DNA of 64,000 nucleotides from a candidate division KSB3 bacterium (lineage in GTDB: Bacteria; Moduliflexota; Moduliflexia; Moduliflexales; Moduliflexaceae). The position numbers and the translations under genes were made by a program. The stretch is from positions 91,289-155,288 of the forward strand of contig PDSJ01000016.1 in assembly GCA_002748425.1 (NCBI GenBank). The letters run 5' to 3'. Numbering within the stretch: the stretch's first letter is position 1; every line of letters starts with the position of its first letter. A model generated the notes under the pieces. That model did no database searches and was not told the origin of the DNA. It was given only the letters and a program-made list of their open reading frames with translations. Below are positions 27,537 through 37,164 of this stretch, piece after piece.

Positions 27537-28592
27537 ATGAATCTCTTGCTGATAAGTTCAGCTAAAAGCTGGGGAGGCGTGAAAACCTGGATGCTTGAAT
27601 TGACGGCATTTCTCCTTCAACGCGGGCATAGGGCTGCGATTGTGTGTCGGCCGGGCGATCTGCTTGAGACTGAATGTGCGGAGCGTGGCATACACTGCAT
27701 TCCGTTCAATTTTGGCATGGATTTTTCTCCTGTCACGATCGCTCGTTTTGTCAGACTGTTTCGGGCGGAACAGACGCAACTGATTATTACGAACATCTCC
27801 AAAGAAACCAGAACAGCAGGGATTGCCGCAAAAATGGCAGGGATCGCACATGTCAACCGCTTAGGATCCTTTGGCGATTTAAAGATGACGGCTAAAACAC
27901 GACTGATCTACTCCTATTGTGTTGACAAAGTTTTTGTCCCTTCTCAAAGTCTCTTTGATCATTTCTCCCGGCAGGAGTTTTTACGCCCCAATTTGCGCAT
28001 GTTCCATAATGCCGTCGAACTTCTCCCTCTGCATATTCCGCAAAACCCGGTTGTGAAATTCGCTGTTTTAGCGAAGCTCAGCAGAAGAAAGCAAGTGGAT
28101 AAAGTCCTTCATGCCTTTAGTCGTCTCCAAAAGCTCTCTTGGGAATTACACATTGGAGGTTTTGGGCCAGAACTCAAATCTCTGCAACAGCGCTGCCGCG
28201 AGCTGGGCATGCAACGCCGCGTCTTCTTCACTGCGCGGAAAGTCAATCCATACGAATTCCTCCGCGATAAGGATGCAGGAATTCTTTATTCCAGCAGTGA
28301 AGCGTTCGGGATCGCCATCATTGAGTACATGACTGCCTCATGCGCGGTCATCGCCTCAAATGTGGGGGGAATTCCGGAAATTATCACCCACGAAAAAAAT
28401 GGCCTGCTGGTCGATCCGCAAAATCTTGATCAACTGGAACAGGCAGTCCGTCGGCTCCTCAATGATCCGCAATATCGGATGGAACTCGCTCTCAAGGGAC
28501 ATGAGACCGTCAGGAAGCATTTCTGCCGCAAGGCGATTTTCCCCCGCCTTGAAGCAGAACTCCTGAAGAGCCTCGCAATGCCGCATCACTAA
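27537..28592 (+). CDS. GT4-family glycosyltransferase
   Basis: 351 residues, GT-B fold. The N-terminal Rossmann half begins MNLLLISSAKSWGGVKTWML with the glycine-rich acceptor loop; the C-terminal half has the retaining-enzyme EX7E motif in SEAFGIAIIEYMTASC and VGGIPEIITHEKNGLLV. It should transfer a sugar from an NDP-sugar to a glycan or lipid. Start 27537 is preferred because GGGGAGG precedes it and homologous sequence begins there. Confidence 0.9.
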   Translation: MNLLLISSAKSWGGVKTWMLELTAFLLQRGHRAAIVCRPGDLLETECAERGIHCIPFNFGMDFSPVTIARFVRLFRAEQTQLIITNISKETRTAGIAAKMAGIAHVNRLGSFGDLKMTAKTRLIYSYCVDKVFVPSQSLFDHFSRQEFLRPNLRMFHNAVELLPLHIPQNPVVKFAVLAKLSRRKQVDKVLHAFSRLQKLSWELHIGGFGPELKSLQQRCRELGMQRRVFFTARKVNPYEFLRDKDAGILYSSSEAFGIAIIEYMTASCAVIASNVGGIPEIITHEKNGLLVDPQNLDQLEQAVRRLLNDPQYRMELALKGHETVRKHFCRKAIFPRLEAELLKSLAMPHH

Positions 28593-28744
28593 GGCTCACA
28601 GCAGAATTCACTGATACAACATCTCATCGTTTTCCCTCCCTGTCTCACAACTAACACAAAGTCTTCTTTTTTCGTAAACGTTTTTGTCTCGAGGCCGTCA
28701 TCTCTTAAAACCCGTGCAAAATCCGTGGCAGACTGTAACCGTAA

Positions 28745-29812
28745 ATGTTGTCAGTCAAGAACCTGAAATCATATTGGAAGCAGAAGGCGATGCTCTCTTT
28801 TTTTCGACCTGCGGCACACAAAATTGCTGTTGATTTAGGAACAGCAAACACCTTAATTTATGTCCCGAAACGGGGAATTCTCCTGAACGAACCTTCTGCT
28901 GTTGCTTATAACAAGAAATACAAGAGTATTGATGCAGTTGGGCAGAGCGCAAAAGACATGATGGGGAAAACCCCTGAGCATATTCAAATCATTCGACCTT
29001 TGAAAGATGGTGTGATTGCTGATTTCACGATGACGGCGGTCATGCTCAAATATTTTATCCGAACAGCTATAAGCCTGGGTCGCTTTCTCCATCCGGAGAT
29101 TGTGATCGGCGTTCCTTCCTGTATTACCAGCGTGGAAAAAAAGGCCGTCATTGATTCTGCGCTTCAAGCGGGCGCTCGGAAAGTGACAATCATTCTGGAA
29201 CCGATGGCTGCTGCGATCGGAGCTGGACTCGCCGTGCGTTCGGACACTGCCAGTATGGTGGTCGATATCGGCGGAGGCACAACCGATGTCGCCATTATTG
29301 CCATGTCGGCAATCATTGCCAGCTCTTCGGTTCGAAGCGCAGGTGATGGAATGGACGAAGCAATCATACGACATTTTCGGCAAAAACATAACTTGCTCAT
29401 CGGAATAAAGACCGCCGAACATATCAAGCAGCTCATCGGTTCTGCCATGCCTCTTCCTGTCGAAGCTGTCGGTGATGTCCGCGGTCGTGAGCTGACCCTT
29501 GGCGTTCCGAGACATTGTCGTATCAGCAGCAAAGAAATCCGGGAAGCGCTTGGATCTGCTATTCGAACGGTGACGGAAGCCGTGATGAAAACCCTTGAAA
29601 AAACACCGCCGGAGGTCGCAGGCGATATTCTGGAACGCGGAATCGTGTTAACCGGCGGCGGTGCGCTGCTCAAAAACCTTGATTTGCGGATCCACCAGGA
29701 AACAAGTCTTCCTGTGACTGTCGCCGATGAGCCCTTAAGCTCAGTTGTGCTTGGAGTCGGGCAGGCGATGTGCGACAAAAAACTTCTGAAACAAATTGCG
29801 GTTGACTACTGA
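28745..29812 (+). CDS. mreB: Rod-shape protein MreB
   Basis: 355 residues, actin fold. KIAVDLGTANTLIYVPKRGI is phosphate loop 1, MVVDIGGGTTDVAIIAMS is phosphate loop 2, and VLTGGGALLKNLD the adenosine motif. It forms membrane-bound filaments that guide wall synthesis. An extra 25 residues precede the usual start; an internal ATG at 28790 would give a normal N terminus. Unlike most loci, mreC, mreD and mrdAB do not follow, so this may be a second copy. Confidence 0.94.
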   Translation: MLSVKNLKSYWKQKAMLSFFRPAAHKIAVDLGTANTLIYVPKRGILLNEPSAVAYNKKYKSIDAVGQSAKDMMGKTPEHIQIIRPLKDGVIADFTMTAVMLKYFIRTAISLGRFLHPEIVIGVPSCITSVEKKAVIDSALQAGARKVTIILEPMAAAIGAGLAVRSDTASMVVDIGGGTTDVAIIAMSAIIASSSVRSAGDGMDEAIIRHFRQKHNLLIGIKTAEHIKQLIGSAMPLPVEAVGDVRGRELTLGVPRHCRISSKEIREALGSAIRTVTEAVMKTLEKTPPEVAGDILERGIVLTGGGALLKNLDLRIHQETSLPVTVADEPLSSVVLGVGQAMCDKKLLKQIAVDY

Positions 29813-30018
29813 AAACCTGCCCCTGTGTTCATCAACAGGCGGGGCGATGCCTTCTCATCTGAAAAATTTCCGAATAATCATCACGCCTACATCAATGTTT
29901 CAGCGCTGCGAACTTTTTTCTTGTTCAATTTGCCTTACGCAATAACATGAGTCTCTCATCCTGTAACAGCCCTTTAATTCGATACCTTAGACGTTTACAT
30001 GAAGAGGAAAAATTTACG

Positions 30019-31155
30019 ATGTCAACTGAAATGCTTTATCATATTGCGTCACAGTTTCAACTTCCGGGAGAGATTGTCCGAATTGAGAAATTTGGCACAG
30101 GTTTGATTAATACAAGCTACCGGAGTATCATCACTCATGGAGACAGCAGTTCCTCCTATATTCATCAGAAGATCAATCAACACGTCTTTCCAGAACCGGC
30201 AGAGGTGATCGAGAATATGGTCGTGGTCACCACACATATTCGCGAAAAATTACGGCAAGATCGTCCGATTCACCGAAGGGCCACGCTGGAACTTGTACCG
30301 ACAAAGGACGGACAGTTCTCTTACCTCGACGAAAACGGCGACTACTGGCGGACCACGTATTTTATTCCTGATAATATAGTATATGACACGGTACAGAGTC
30401 CGCATCACGCCCGGGAAGCCGGACGAATCCTGGGAGAATTCCAACGCATCGTGTCAGATATTCCCGCTGGAAGACTCCACGATACTCTCCCGGGATTTCA
30501 CGACACCCCGAACTACTACGAGCGTTTCCTGCATAGTCTTGACAACCCACATTCAGATCGCAGAATTGAGGCAAGAAAGCACGAAGCTGACGTGTGCGAG
30601 CTTGTCAGGCAGCTGAAGCAGCGTGAGGCCCTTGCCCCCTTACTGATTTCAGCGCTCAAGGATGGAACATTACAGGAGCGGGTCGTTCACAACGATCCGA
30701 AAATTAACAATATTCTCTTTGATTGTCACACCGACTGCGGAATCTGCCTGATCGATCTGGATACGGTAAAAAATGGTTTAATTCATTTCGATTACGGCGA
30801 TTGTCTCCGTACGGTCGCCAATCCACCAGGCGAGGAAACACGAAATATTCAGGAGGTCTACTTCGATCTCAAAAGTTTTGAAGCTCTGACAGAAGGCTAC
30901 TTAAAGGAGGCTCAATCCTTTCTGACAGACGCTGATATCGACTACCTGATCGATTCAATTAAAGTCATTGTCTTTGAGCAGACAATCCGCTTCCTGCATG
31001 ATTACCTGCAAGGCGATGTCTATTATACGCCGGCCTATCCGACGCATAACCTTAGCCGTGCACTCGGGCAATGTGCCCTTTTACGTGATATCGAGAAAAA
31101 AGAGGCGTCTATGAGAACAATGGTCACCAGATATTTCCAGCAGTCTCACGGATAG
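30019..31155 (+). CDS. Phosphotransferase, NahK/aminoglycoside-kinase-like
   Basis: 378 residues, kinase fold of the APH/choline kinase type. FGTGLINTSYRS is the nucleotide loop, VVHNDPKINNILFD the catalytic loop (HND where HGD is usual), and LIDLDTVKNGLIHFDYGDCL the Mg-binding segment. The closest family known to me is N-acetylhexosamine 1-kinase, which makes sugar-1-phosphates for glycan or salvage pathways. ATG 30019 has AGAGGA upstream; the in-frame start at 29947 does not. Confidence 0.85.
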   Translation: MSTEMLYHIASQFQLPGEIVRIEKFGTGLINTSYRSIITHGDSSSSYIHQKINQHVFPEPAEVIENMVVVTTHIREKLRQDRPIHRRATLELVPTKDGQFSYLDENGDYWRTTYFIPDNIVYDTVQSPHHAREAGRILGEFQRIVSDIPAGRLHDTLPGFHDTPNYYERFLHSLDNPHSDRRIEARKHEADVCELVRQLKQREALAPLLISALKDGTLQERVVHNDPKINNILFDCHTDCGICLIDLDTVKNGLIHFDYGDCLRTVANPPGEETRNIQEVYFDLKSFEALTEGYLKEAQSFLTDADIDYLIDSIKVIVFEQTIRFLHDYLQGDVYYTPAYPTHNLSRALGQCALLRDIEKKEASMRTMVTRYFQQSHG

Positions 31156-31173
31156 TCCGGAGATGCTCTTGTT

Positions 31174-32304
31174 TCAGAGAACCCGGCTGTCAAAAATTAT
31201 GTCCACAAAACAGCGATTCTTCATCGGCGTCTCACGAAAATAGAACAAATGCGAATCTTCTGGCAAATCGGATGCTCCGAACTGTGGCACAGACGCATCG
31301 CAGATCTCAGCCAATCTGCCGGCAAGCCAGGATTCGAGTTTCTCTGCCTTCCGAATCGGAAAGATTTTTGTGATCTTCATGGCAGTAGAAGCGATGTAAT
31401 CGATGTGCCAGTGCAGGGTCTTGCGTTTGCGTTGATGGCGTCTCAAGCGCGAATTCAGCCCGTTCATCGCCGAGCCGACATAGACATACCAGCCGCTTTC
31501 AAAATGCCGGACTCCCAATCGTCCGACTTTGATGGTCAATGCCTTCGGATTTTCCAGCAGTAAAAGATAGCTTCCCTTATCCCGGCAATGCGTCTCTAGC
31601 GCAGAAAAATCGATGGGAATTTCTTGAAGACTTCCTGGCTCTGCAGTCGCCGGACCCGAGAATTCCAGCCGGAAAGCATGAGACCTAACATGCTGAGCGT
31701 TAAGAAAAATTTTCCCATAGTCGAAATCTGTATGAACATTCGGGATAAAACGCCTGGCAGCGGCATGAAGCACCAGGTACACAAGATGCGCGGCAACGTC
31801 TCCTTTTTCGGCAATACGTTCCAGGCTTGTCATGTGCCGCTGTCCGCGTAATGTCGGGGCATCCGGAAACATAGCCAGCCCGTTATGACAGAGTGTACAG
31901 GATTTGATTTCCGTGATGATCGGTCGTCCTGCCTGTTTGAAACTGAAGTCAAACTTCGAGTCAGCGACTCTGACTTCCCGCCGGATATCCTTCACATTCT
32001 GAAAGCAGGGAATCTGATTCCTGCGCAGCAACTCTTCAAATACGCGGTTAACCTTGATGGTATCGAGGAAGACGTAACTCCCCTGATAACGGGTTGCAAT
32101 GACTTTATAGGGATATTTCCCGTTTTGAGCTGCTGTAACGTAAAAAGGCTGATTTTTAAAGCAAAATTCCTCCATCCGTCCGGGGTTCGGAATATGCGCC
32201 TGAAACTCTTGTCCTTCCGCATTGCGCAATCGCATAACAAAACGGTTGAGACGTTCGAGAAAGCAGCTCTCTTCGACAGCGTCATAGAGCTTTAATTGTT
32301 CCAT
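31174..32304 (-). CDS. sfsA: SfsA nuclease fused to a DUF123/GIY-YIG domain
   Basis: 376 residues. Residues 1-235 are SfsA: HIPNPGRMEEF, YKVIATRYQGSYVFLDT, DFSFKQAGRPIITEIKSCT and YLVLHAAARRFIPN with the Asp/Glu/Lys nuclease core. From about 245 a second domain begins YLLLLENPKALTIKVGRLG and has GWYVYVGSAMNGLNSRLRRH, the GIY-YIG-like DUF123 domain found alone or with endonuclease III. The two nuclease-type domains suggest a DNA or RNA processing role. It ends 18 bases from the convergent kinase gene. Confidence 0.93.
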   Translation of the reverse strand: MEQLKLYDAVEESCFLERLNRFVMRLRNAEGQEFQAHIPNPGRMEEFCFKNQPFYVTAAQNGKYPYKVIATRYQGSYVFLDTIKVNRVFEELLRRNQIPCFQNVKDIRREVRVADSKFDFSFKQAGRPIITEIKSCTLCHNGLAMFPDAPTLRGQRHMTSLERIAEKGDVAAHLVYLVLHAAARRFIPNVHTDFDYGKIFLNAQHVRSHAFRLEFSGPATAEPGSLQEIPIDFSALETHCRDKGSYLLLLENPKALTIKVGRLGVRHFESGWYVYVGSAMNGLNSRLRRHQRKRKTLHWHIDYIASTAMKITKIFPIRKAEKLESWLAGRLAEICDASVPQFGASDLPEDSHLFYFRETPMKNRCFVDIIFDSRVL

Positions 32305-32526
32305 GGGTTCTGTGCGTTCCTTTGTCGCCTTTTCTCAGCAGTTCAGCGCAGTTCCTGCTCTGCGGATCTGCACTGAAGCAGAGTAAAATTCCCTTGACAT
32401 TTCCGCGCCTGCAGATTTTCAATAATCATGTAACGCCTCTTTCAGGGACTATTGACGAGTGTCTCCATCAAACAGAAGATCCCAAATGATATCCAGGCTG
32501 ACGAAAACCTGAATGAGAGAACAAAA

Positions 32527-34347
32527 ATGACTTCTGAGACCCGGCAGCGCGCATTAGACAATCATATTCGACGCATTACGCGACGCATCAATCGGCTGGA
32601 AGCACACCGTGAACGCTTTGCGAAACACAGGGCTCTGATCGTAATTATCGGCATTATCCTGACCTGTTGGACCGACTGGCGCTCTCTTGCCGCAGCAATT
32701 CTTGTGCTGACAATTGAGGCATCGTACTATGCGTCTATTGGGAAGATCATTCGCCGTCATCACATATGGCGAGAAATTAAATCCACACACCTGGCCCGCA
32801 TACGTCTGGACTGGGAACATCTCCCCGAAGCAGCACACGTCTCACAGGACAAAGAACATCCTTTTGACATTGACCTGAATATCAGCGGCCCTGGATCGCT
32901 GCATCATCTGATCGATACCGCTGTCTCGTACAGAGGTAGCCAACGCCTGCGCGACTGGCTGCTTGATACCCATCCCGACCTTGAACGCATTCAGGCGCGA
33001 CGTCAAATCGTTCAGGAGCTTGTCCCGCTTGCTCGTCTTCGCGATAAACTGCTGCTGAATTGTCGTCTTGTTTCACGTGAGCACCTGGACAGCGAAAAAT
33101 TGTTACATTGGCTGCGAGTGCAGACTCCCGCAAGCTCTCTGCGCCGCACGCTGCCTGTTGCGATCGGGCTGGCGCTTCTGAATAGCGTGCTGCTGATCGG
33201 GCATCTTTCAGGACGCATTCCAGCCTATTGGCCGCTTTCATTGGCGCTATATATGGGATTATATTTTTACAATGCGCCCAAACTGCAGCACAGCTTTGAA
33301 GCGGTCATGCTGCTCTACAACGAACTGAAAAAATTCAAGCAAGTGCTCTTATACCTTGAACGCTCTTCCTTTTGGCGGACTCCTCTCCTCGAAAAACTTT
33401 GCAGTCCTTTTCGTCATGCAGAGACGCTGCCGTCAGCGTTGCTCGCAAAAATCAGCTGGCTGGCGGCTGCAGTCGGTCTGCGCGTGAACCCTGTGATTGG
33501 GCTTGCGCTCAATCTCGTGCTTCCCTGGGATCTCTTGCTCGCTGTTGTCGCGGATCGTTATCAGAGCCGCTGCGCAGCGGCCTTCCCATCCTGGGTTGAC
33601 GCTTGGACAGAGCTGGAAGCACTGACGTCCTTGGCCAGCTTTGCTTACTTACATCCTGACTATATTTTCCCTGAGCTGACACAAGACAGCTCACATGATA
33701 CGCGAGCCATTTTTGAGGCCCATCACTTGGGGCACCCTCTGATCCCGCTAACGCAAAAAGTACGCAATGATTACAAGATGTATACGCTCGGAGCGATCAC
33801 CCTGCTGACTGGATCGAATATGGCAGGCAAGAGCACGTTTTTAAAGACAGTCGGCATGAACCTCTGTCTCGCGTATGCAGGCGGACCGGTCGATGCCTCA
33901 TATTTCCGCACTCGACTTTTCAGACTGTTTGCCTGCCTCCAGGTCCATGAGTCGCTCACAGAGGGATTTTCCTTTTTTTATGCAGAAGTCAGGCGTTTAC
34001 GCCAGCTCATGCAGGCCGCAGAGCAGCACGACTCACTGCCGCTCTTCTTTTTCATTGATGAAATTTTTCGCGGCACTAACAGCCGCGAGCGGTCGATCGG
34101 CAGCCGGGCCTATATTCAGGCTCTTGCAGCTCAACGAGGAATTGGCATGATCGCCACTCACGACCTGGAATTAGGAACACTGACGGAAAGCATTCCTGAG
34201 CTTCGCAATGCGCACTTTCGCGACAATGTGGCAGGAGGAAAAATGACGTTCGATTACACGCTGCGCCCTGGCGTCTGTCCGACGACAAATGCCCTCAAAA
34301 TCATGCAGATGGAAGGCCTGCCGGTATCACGCGAGTACCTCAAGTAA
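32527..34347 (+). CDS. MutS-family ATPase with N-terminal membrane anchor
   Basis: 606 residues. Two hydrophobic segments (about residues 38-70, ALIVIIGIILTCW and AAAILVLTIEASYYA) come first, then the MutS clamp/lever region and a complete MutS ATPase: Walker A TGSNMAGKSTFLKT (about 426), FFIDEIFRGTNSRERS (about 506) and ATHDLELGTL (about 542). It lacks the mismatch-recognition domain I. Such short MutS relatives with membrane segments are common but uncharacterised. Start at ATG 32527; the TTG at 32452 is in frame but unsupported. Confidence 0.88.
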   Translation: MTSETRQRALDNHIRRITRRINRLEAHRERFAKHRALIVIIGIILTCWTDWRSLAAAILVLTIEASYYASIGKIIRRHHIWREIKSTHLARIRLDWEHLPEAAHVSQDKEHPFDIDLNISGPGSLHHLIDTAVSYRGSQRLRDWLLDTHPDLERIQARRQIVQELVPLARLRDKLLLNCRLVSREHLDSEKLLHWLRVQTPASSLRRTLPVAIGLALLNSVLLIGHLSGRIPAYWPLSLALYMGLYFYNAPKLQHSFEAVMLLYNELKKFKQVLLYLERSSFWRTPLLEKLCSPFRHAETLPSALLAKISWLAAAVGLRVNPVIGLALNLVLPWDLLLAVVADRYQSRCAAAFPSWVDAWTELEALTSLASFAYLHPDYIFPELTQDSSHDTRAIFEAHHLGHPLIPLTQKVRNDYKMYTLGAITLLTGSNMAGKSTFLKTVGMNLCLAYAGGPVDASYFRTRLFRLFACLQVHESLTEGFSFFYAEVRRLRQLMQAAEQHDSLPLFFFIDEIFRGTNSRERSIGSRAYIQALAAQRGIGMIATHDLELGTLTESIPELRNAHFRDNVAGGKMTFDYTLRPGVCPTTNALKIMQMEGLPVSREYLK

Positions 34348-34369
34348 CGTGTAAAGGGAGAAGTGTTTT

Positions 34370-34483
34370 ATGAGCAATCTGGCTGAAACGGAATGCTTGA
34401 GCGCGACATCAAAAAAACACGACGGCCGTCGGTCAACAGCAAAAGTCCGGGAAGACTTATCGATCCTGTTCCTTCATCTTTGA
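34370..34483 (+). CDS. Possible 37-residue peptide or truncated gene start
   Basis: An ATG with a good AAAGGGAG ribosome site nine bases upstream opens a frame that stops at 34481-34483, overlapping the end of the convergent ParB-like gene. The peptide is polar and not recognised. It may be the remaining head of a deleted gene behind mutS. Confidence 0.3.
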   Translation: MSNLAETECLSATSKKHDGRRSTAKVREDLSILFLHL

Positions 34484-35542
34484 AAGCCCCGGGATTAAGG
34501 TCTGTGTACTGATAATCCCCGGCATATGACGGATATGGTCGTTCACAAAATGAGAAATCGTTTCGACATCCGATGTCAGGAGATCCCGGCTCAACACAAT
34601 CTTTGCAATCAAATCGACGCTGCCGTAAACAGAGTGGACTTCCTGCACTTCGGGAAGATCAAAAACCTTATCAATGATTCGATCTTCGTGCTTTCCGGTC
34701 ACATTCATCAATACAAAGACTGTCATTTCGCGGACCATATCAGGATACTCGCGTTCTGTTTTCTGTGCCATTTTTTCTCGAAACTCCTCCATGCTGCATG
34801 GAATCAGCTGATCGATCTCCCTGCTGTACCTCTGTTGCTGCTCGCGATGCCACTGCTGCGATGAAATATAGGTGTAAAGATCCGACAGGGTACGCTGCGG
34901 GAACGCGTCCAGCAATCGCCCCTTGCGCAGCAGAGCGATGAGAGGGGAATAAATCGTGTGGAACCAGTCAGTTGCTGCCTCTTGAAATCCGACGCTCTGG
35001 GCTGCCGTGGCCTGCAAAAATTCCTGATGGTCACGGATTTGCCGGCATAAACTTCGATATTGCCCGACTTCCGTCAGCTCGATTTCCTCCCGCAAACCTG
35101 TTTGTTCCAGAAATTCGTGTCGTTCGCGATAGAGAACATTTTCAAGTGTCGTGGGCGAAGGGAGAAATTCGACAATGCAGGCCGCAATCGTTGTGTGCTT
35201 GAGCTCTTTTGCCGCAGCGACCCGATGATTGCCGTCGAGCACATAATATTCGTCTTTAATCTGGTAGAGTGTGACCGGGGGAAGCGTTACGCCGCCTTTA
35301 AGCAGCTCTGTAACGTGTTTTAACTTATCGTCAGGAAGATAATGATGCAAACGAAAACGACTGTCAAAATCATGATAGCGCCCGACACTGCCGACAATCT
35401 GCTCCAGAAGTACCTCCTGTGTGCCCCGTGAGCAGGTATCGTACGCCTTCTCTCGATTCTGATCCTCACGGAAACTCCTGGCATGAGAGGAATGAAGACG
35501 TTGCTGCCAAAAATTCTTCACCTTTTTCGCAAAGTCATTCAT
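34457..35542 (-). CDS. ParB-N domain protein with C-terminal Lrp-type effector domain
   Basis: 361 residues. After a basic N terminus a ParB/Srx-like domain shows LPPVTLYQIKDEYYVLDGNH followed by RVAAAKEL (DGNHR motif, about residues 60-130). A helical middle follows, and the last ~85 residues (VFVLMNVTGKHEDRIIDKVF, VHSVYGSVDLIAKI) form a RAM/AsnC-Lrp ligand-binding fold. No DNA-binding HTH of Lrp is visible. The combination suggests a nucleotide-using ParB-like switch sensed through a small ligand (inference). ATG 35542 follows a promoter by only a few bases. Confidence 0.85.
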   Translation of the reverse strand: MNDFAKKVKNFWQQRLHSSHARSFREDQNREKAYDTCSRGTQEVLLEQIVGSVGRYHDFDSRFRLHHYLPDDKLKHVTELLKGGVTLPPVTLYQIKDEYYVLDGNHRVAAAKELKHTTIAACIVEFLPSPTTLENVLYRERHEFLEQTGLREEIELTEVGQYRSLCRQIRDHQEFLQATAAQSVGFQEAATDWFHTIYSPLIALLRKGRLLDAFPQRTLSDLYTYISSQQWHREQQQRYSREIDQLIPCSMEEFREKMAQKTEREYPDMVREMTVFVLMNVTGKHEDRIIDKVFDLPEVQEVHSVYGSVDLIAKIVLSRDLLTSDVETISHFVNDHIRHMPGIISTQTLIPGLSKMKEQDR

Positions 35543-35551
35543 GGAGAGAAC

Positions 35552-35579
35552 AGTGTACGTCCCCGCACTCTTCTGTCAA
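35552..35579 (-). promoter_or_regulatory. Promoter of the ParB-Lrp-like gene, near-leaderless
   Basis: On the minus strand TTGACA (35574-35579), 16-base spacer, TACACT (35552-35557). Transcription should begin about 35545, only 0-4 bases before ATG 35542, and no Shine-Dalgarno is present. Confidence 0.7.
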
Positions 35580-35817
35580 GAGAAAATTCAATCGAGCAGA
35601 CAGGCACTTTGTTCACTCAGTCGAATGTGAGGCCTGGCTCCCTCTTTATGTGCTGTTCTCAGGGACAATGAATATGACAACTCCCCCCATTTTTCAGCGG
35701 AAGAGCAGGATTGTTCGTGAGCCGGATAATTGAATTGTATTCTTTCCCAGCAACACTCGATATCAGATGGTGGATCAGTTCATAAACGCGAGAACTTGAG
35801 CTATACGTGAGGAATAT

Positions 35818-36951
35818 TTAGCGACTGACGGCCAGGACAAAAATAAAGGTACTTCCTTTCCCAAGTTTTGATTTCACGGTCATCTTGCCTTTATGAGCCT
35901 CGATGATTGTTTTCGCCACAGCCAGCCCCAATCCGGTTCCTTGGTGCTCTCGGGTAGACGACATGTCAACTTGCGTGAACGGACTGTAGACTTCGTTCAA
36001 CTTGTCCTGGGGGATGCCGATTCCTGTATCGGAAATCGCCACGCCGATACTTTTCGATTTGAGTACCGAGGCGGAAATACGGATAATTCCGTTGCTTTTA
36101 TTAAACTTGACGGCATTATCGAGCAGATTCAGCACAGCAATCGACAGTTTTGACGGGTCTGCTTCAATCGCCGGAAGATGCGCTTCAATATTCAAAATCA
36201 CATTGAGATTCTTTTTATGAATATCTTCGTTCAACTGCGACAACGCGTTAGAGATAATATCCTGAATAAAAATTTTTTCCTTTTTAAGCTCGAAGTTTAT
36301 TCCTCTTCCCAGGCTTAAGGTCAGCAAATTCATCACCAGGCGCTCCAAACGGATCACGGCACTGCGGATCGAACGCAGACTTTCGGTATGGCGAGGGTTT
36401 GAAGTGTCAAAGTTGCCATCAAGAAACATATCTATATAGGCTTTGATAATCGCGATTGGCGTCGAAAACTCATGCGTAATCGTATCAAGTAAGTCGGATT
36501 TCATCTGCTCGACTTCCTGAAGCTTTCTGGTGATCAACTCCAGTTCAGCATTTTTTTGCCGTAAATGGAGCTTTTCCAGGCCCCGCTCAATGACCGGGAT
36601 AATATGTTCGGGTTCGAATGGTTTGATGATATAGTCATAGGCCCCGTGTTTCAATGCCTGCAGAGCGTTTTCAAGCGTGGCATGCGCTGTGATGACGATC
36701 ACAATAAGATCCGGATAAATTTCGCGGGATTTCTGCATCAAGACCAGTCCCACCATCCGCGGCATCATCAGATCGGTGACGAGAAGATCAAAGGACTGCT
36801 CTTGTAATTTTTGTAATGCATCAAGGCCGTCAACGGCTGTTTCCACCTGAAAACCTTTCGACCGTAACGCGCGCGCCAAGAGTTCACGAGCTGCCTTTTC
36901 ATCGTCAGCCACGAGGATTCTTCTCTCTTCCGCCGTATTCAGTATTTCCAT
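35818..36951 (-). CDS. Response regulator-histidine kinase hybrid
   Basis: 377 residues, no membrane segment. Receiver first (DDEKAARELL, phospho-acceptor Asp60 in LLVTDLMMP, Lys110 in YDYIIKPF), then a short coiled coil, the HisKA box ITHEFSTPIAIIKAY with His160, and HATPase_c boxes LLDNAVKFNKS, SDTGIGIPQD and GTGLGLAVAKTIIEAHKGKM. Reversed order (receiver before kinase) makes it a phosphorelay or feedback-controlled soluble kinase; input and output partners are not adjacent. ATG 36951 is chosen because the receiver begins there; the extra 47 upstream residues look non-coding. Confidence 0.92.
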   Translation of the reverse strand: MEILNTAEERRILVADDEKAARELLARALRSKGFQVETAVDGLDALQKLQEQSFDLLVTDLMMPRMVGLVLMQKSREIYPDLIVIVITAHATLENALQALKHGAYDYIIKPFEPEHIIPVIERGLEKLHLRQKNAELELITRKLQEVEQMKSDLLDTITHEFSTPIAIIKAYIDMFLDGNFDTSNPRHTESLRSIRSAVIRLERLVMNLLTLSLGRGINFELKKEKIFIQDIISNALSQLNEDIHKKNLNVILNIEAHLPAIEADPSKLSIAVLNLLDNAVKFNKSNGIIRISASVLKSKSIGVAISDTGIGIPQDKLNEVYSPFTQVDMSSTREHQGTGLGLAVAKTIIEAHKGKMTVKSKLGKGSTFIFVLAVSR

Positions 36952-37164
36952 AACACCGCTCGTATTAAATAAACTTGACAGAATATAGGAATCTTGTGAA
37001 GCGTACCGGAAGTATCTCAGGCTCGTATATCTACCTAGCACATCAACCCGACATATTTCCGACATTGTCAAGAAAAAAGAGACCTCTTTCAATATCGCCG
37101 ACCATGAAAAAATCTGACGATCGCGTGAAATATATGTACGTTAAGAAGGGCAAGGAGCTGCTCG

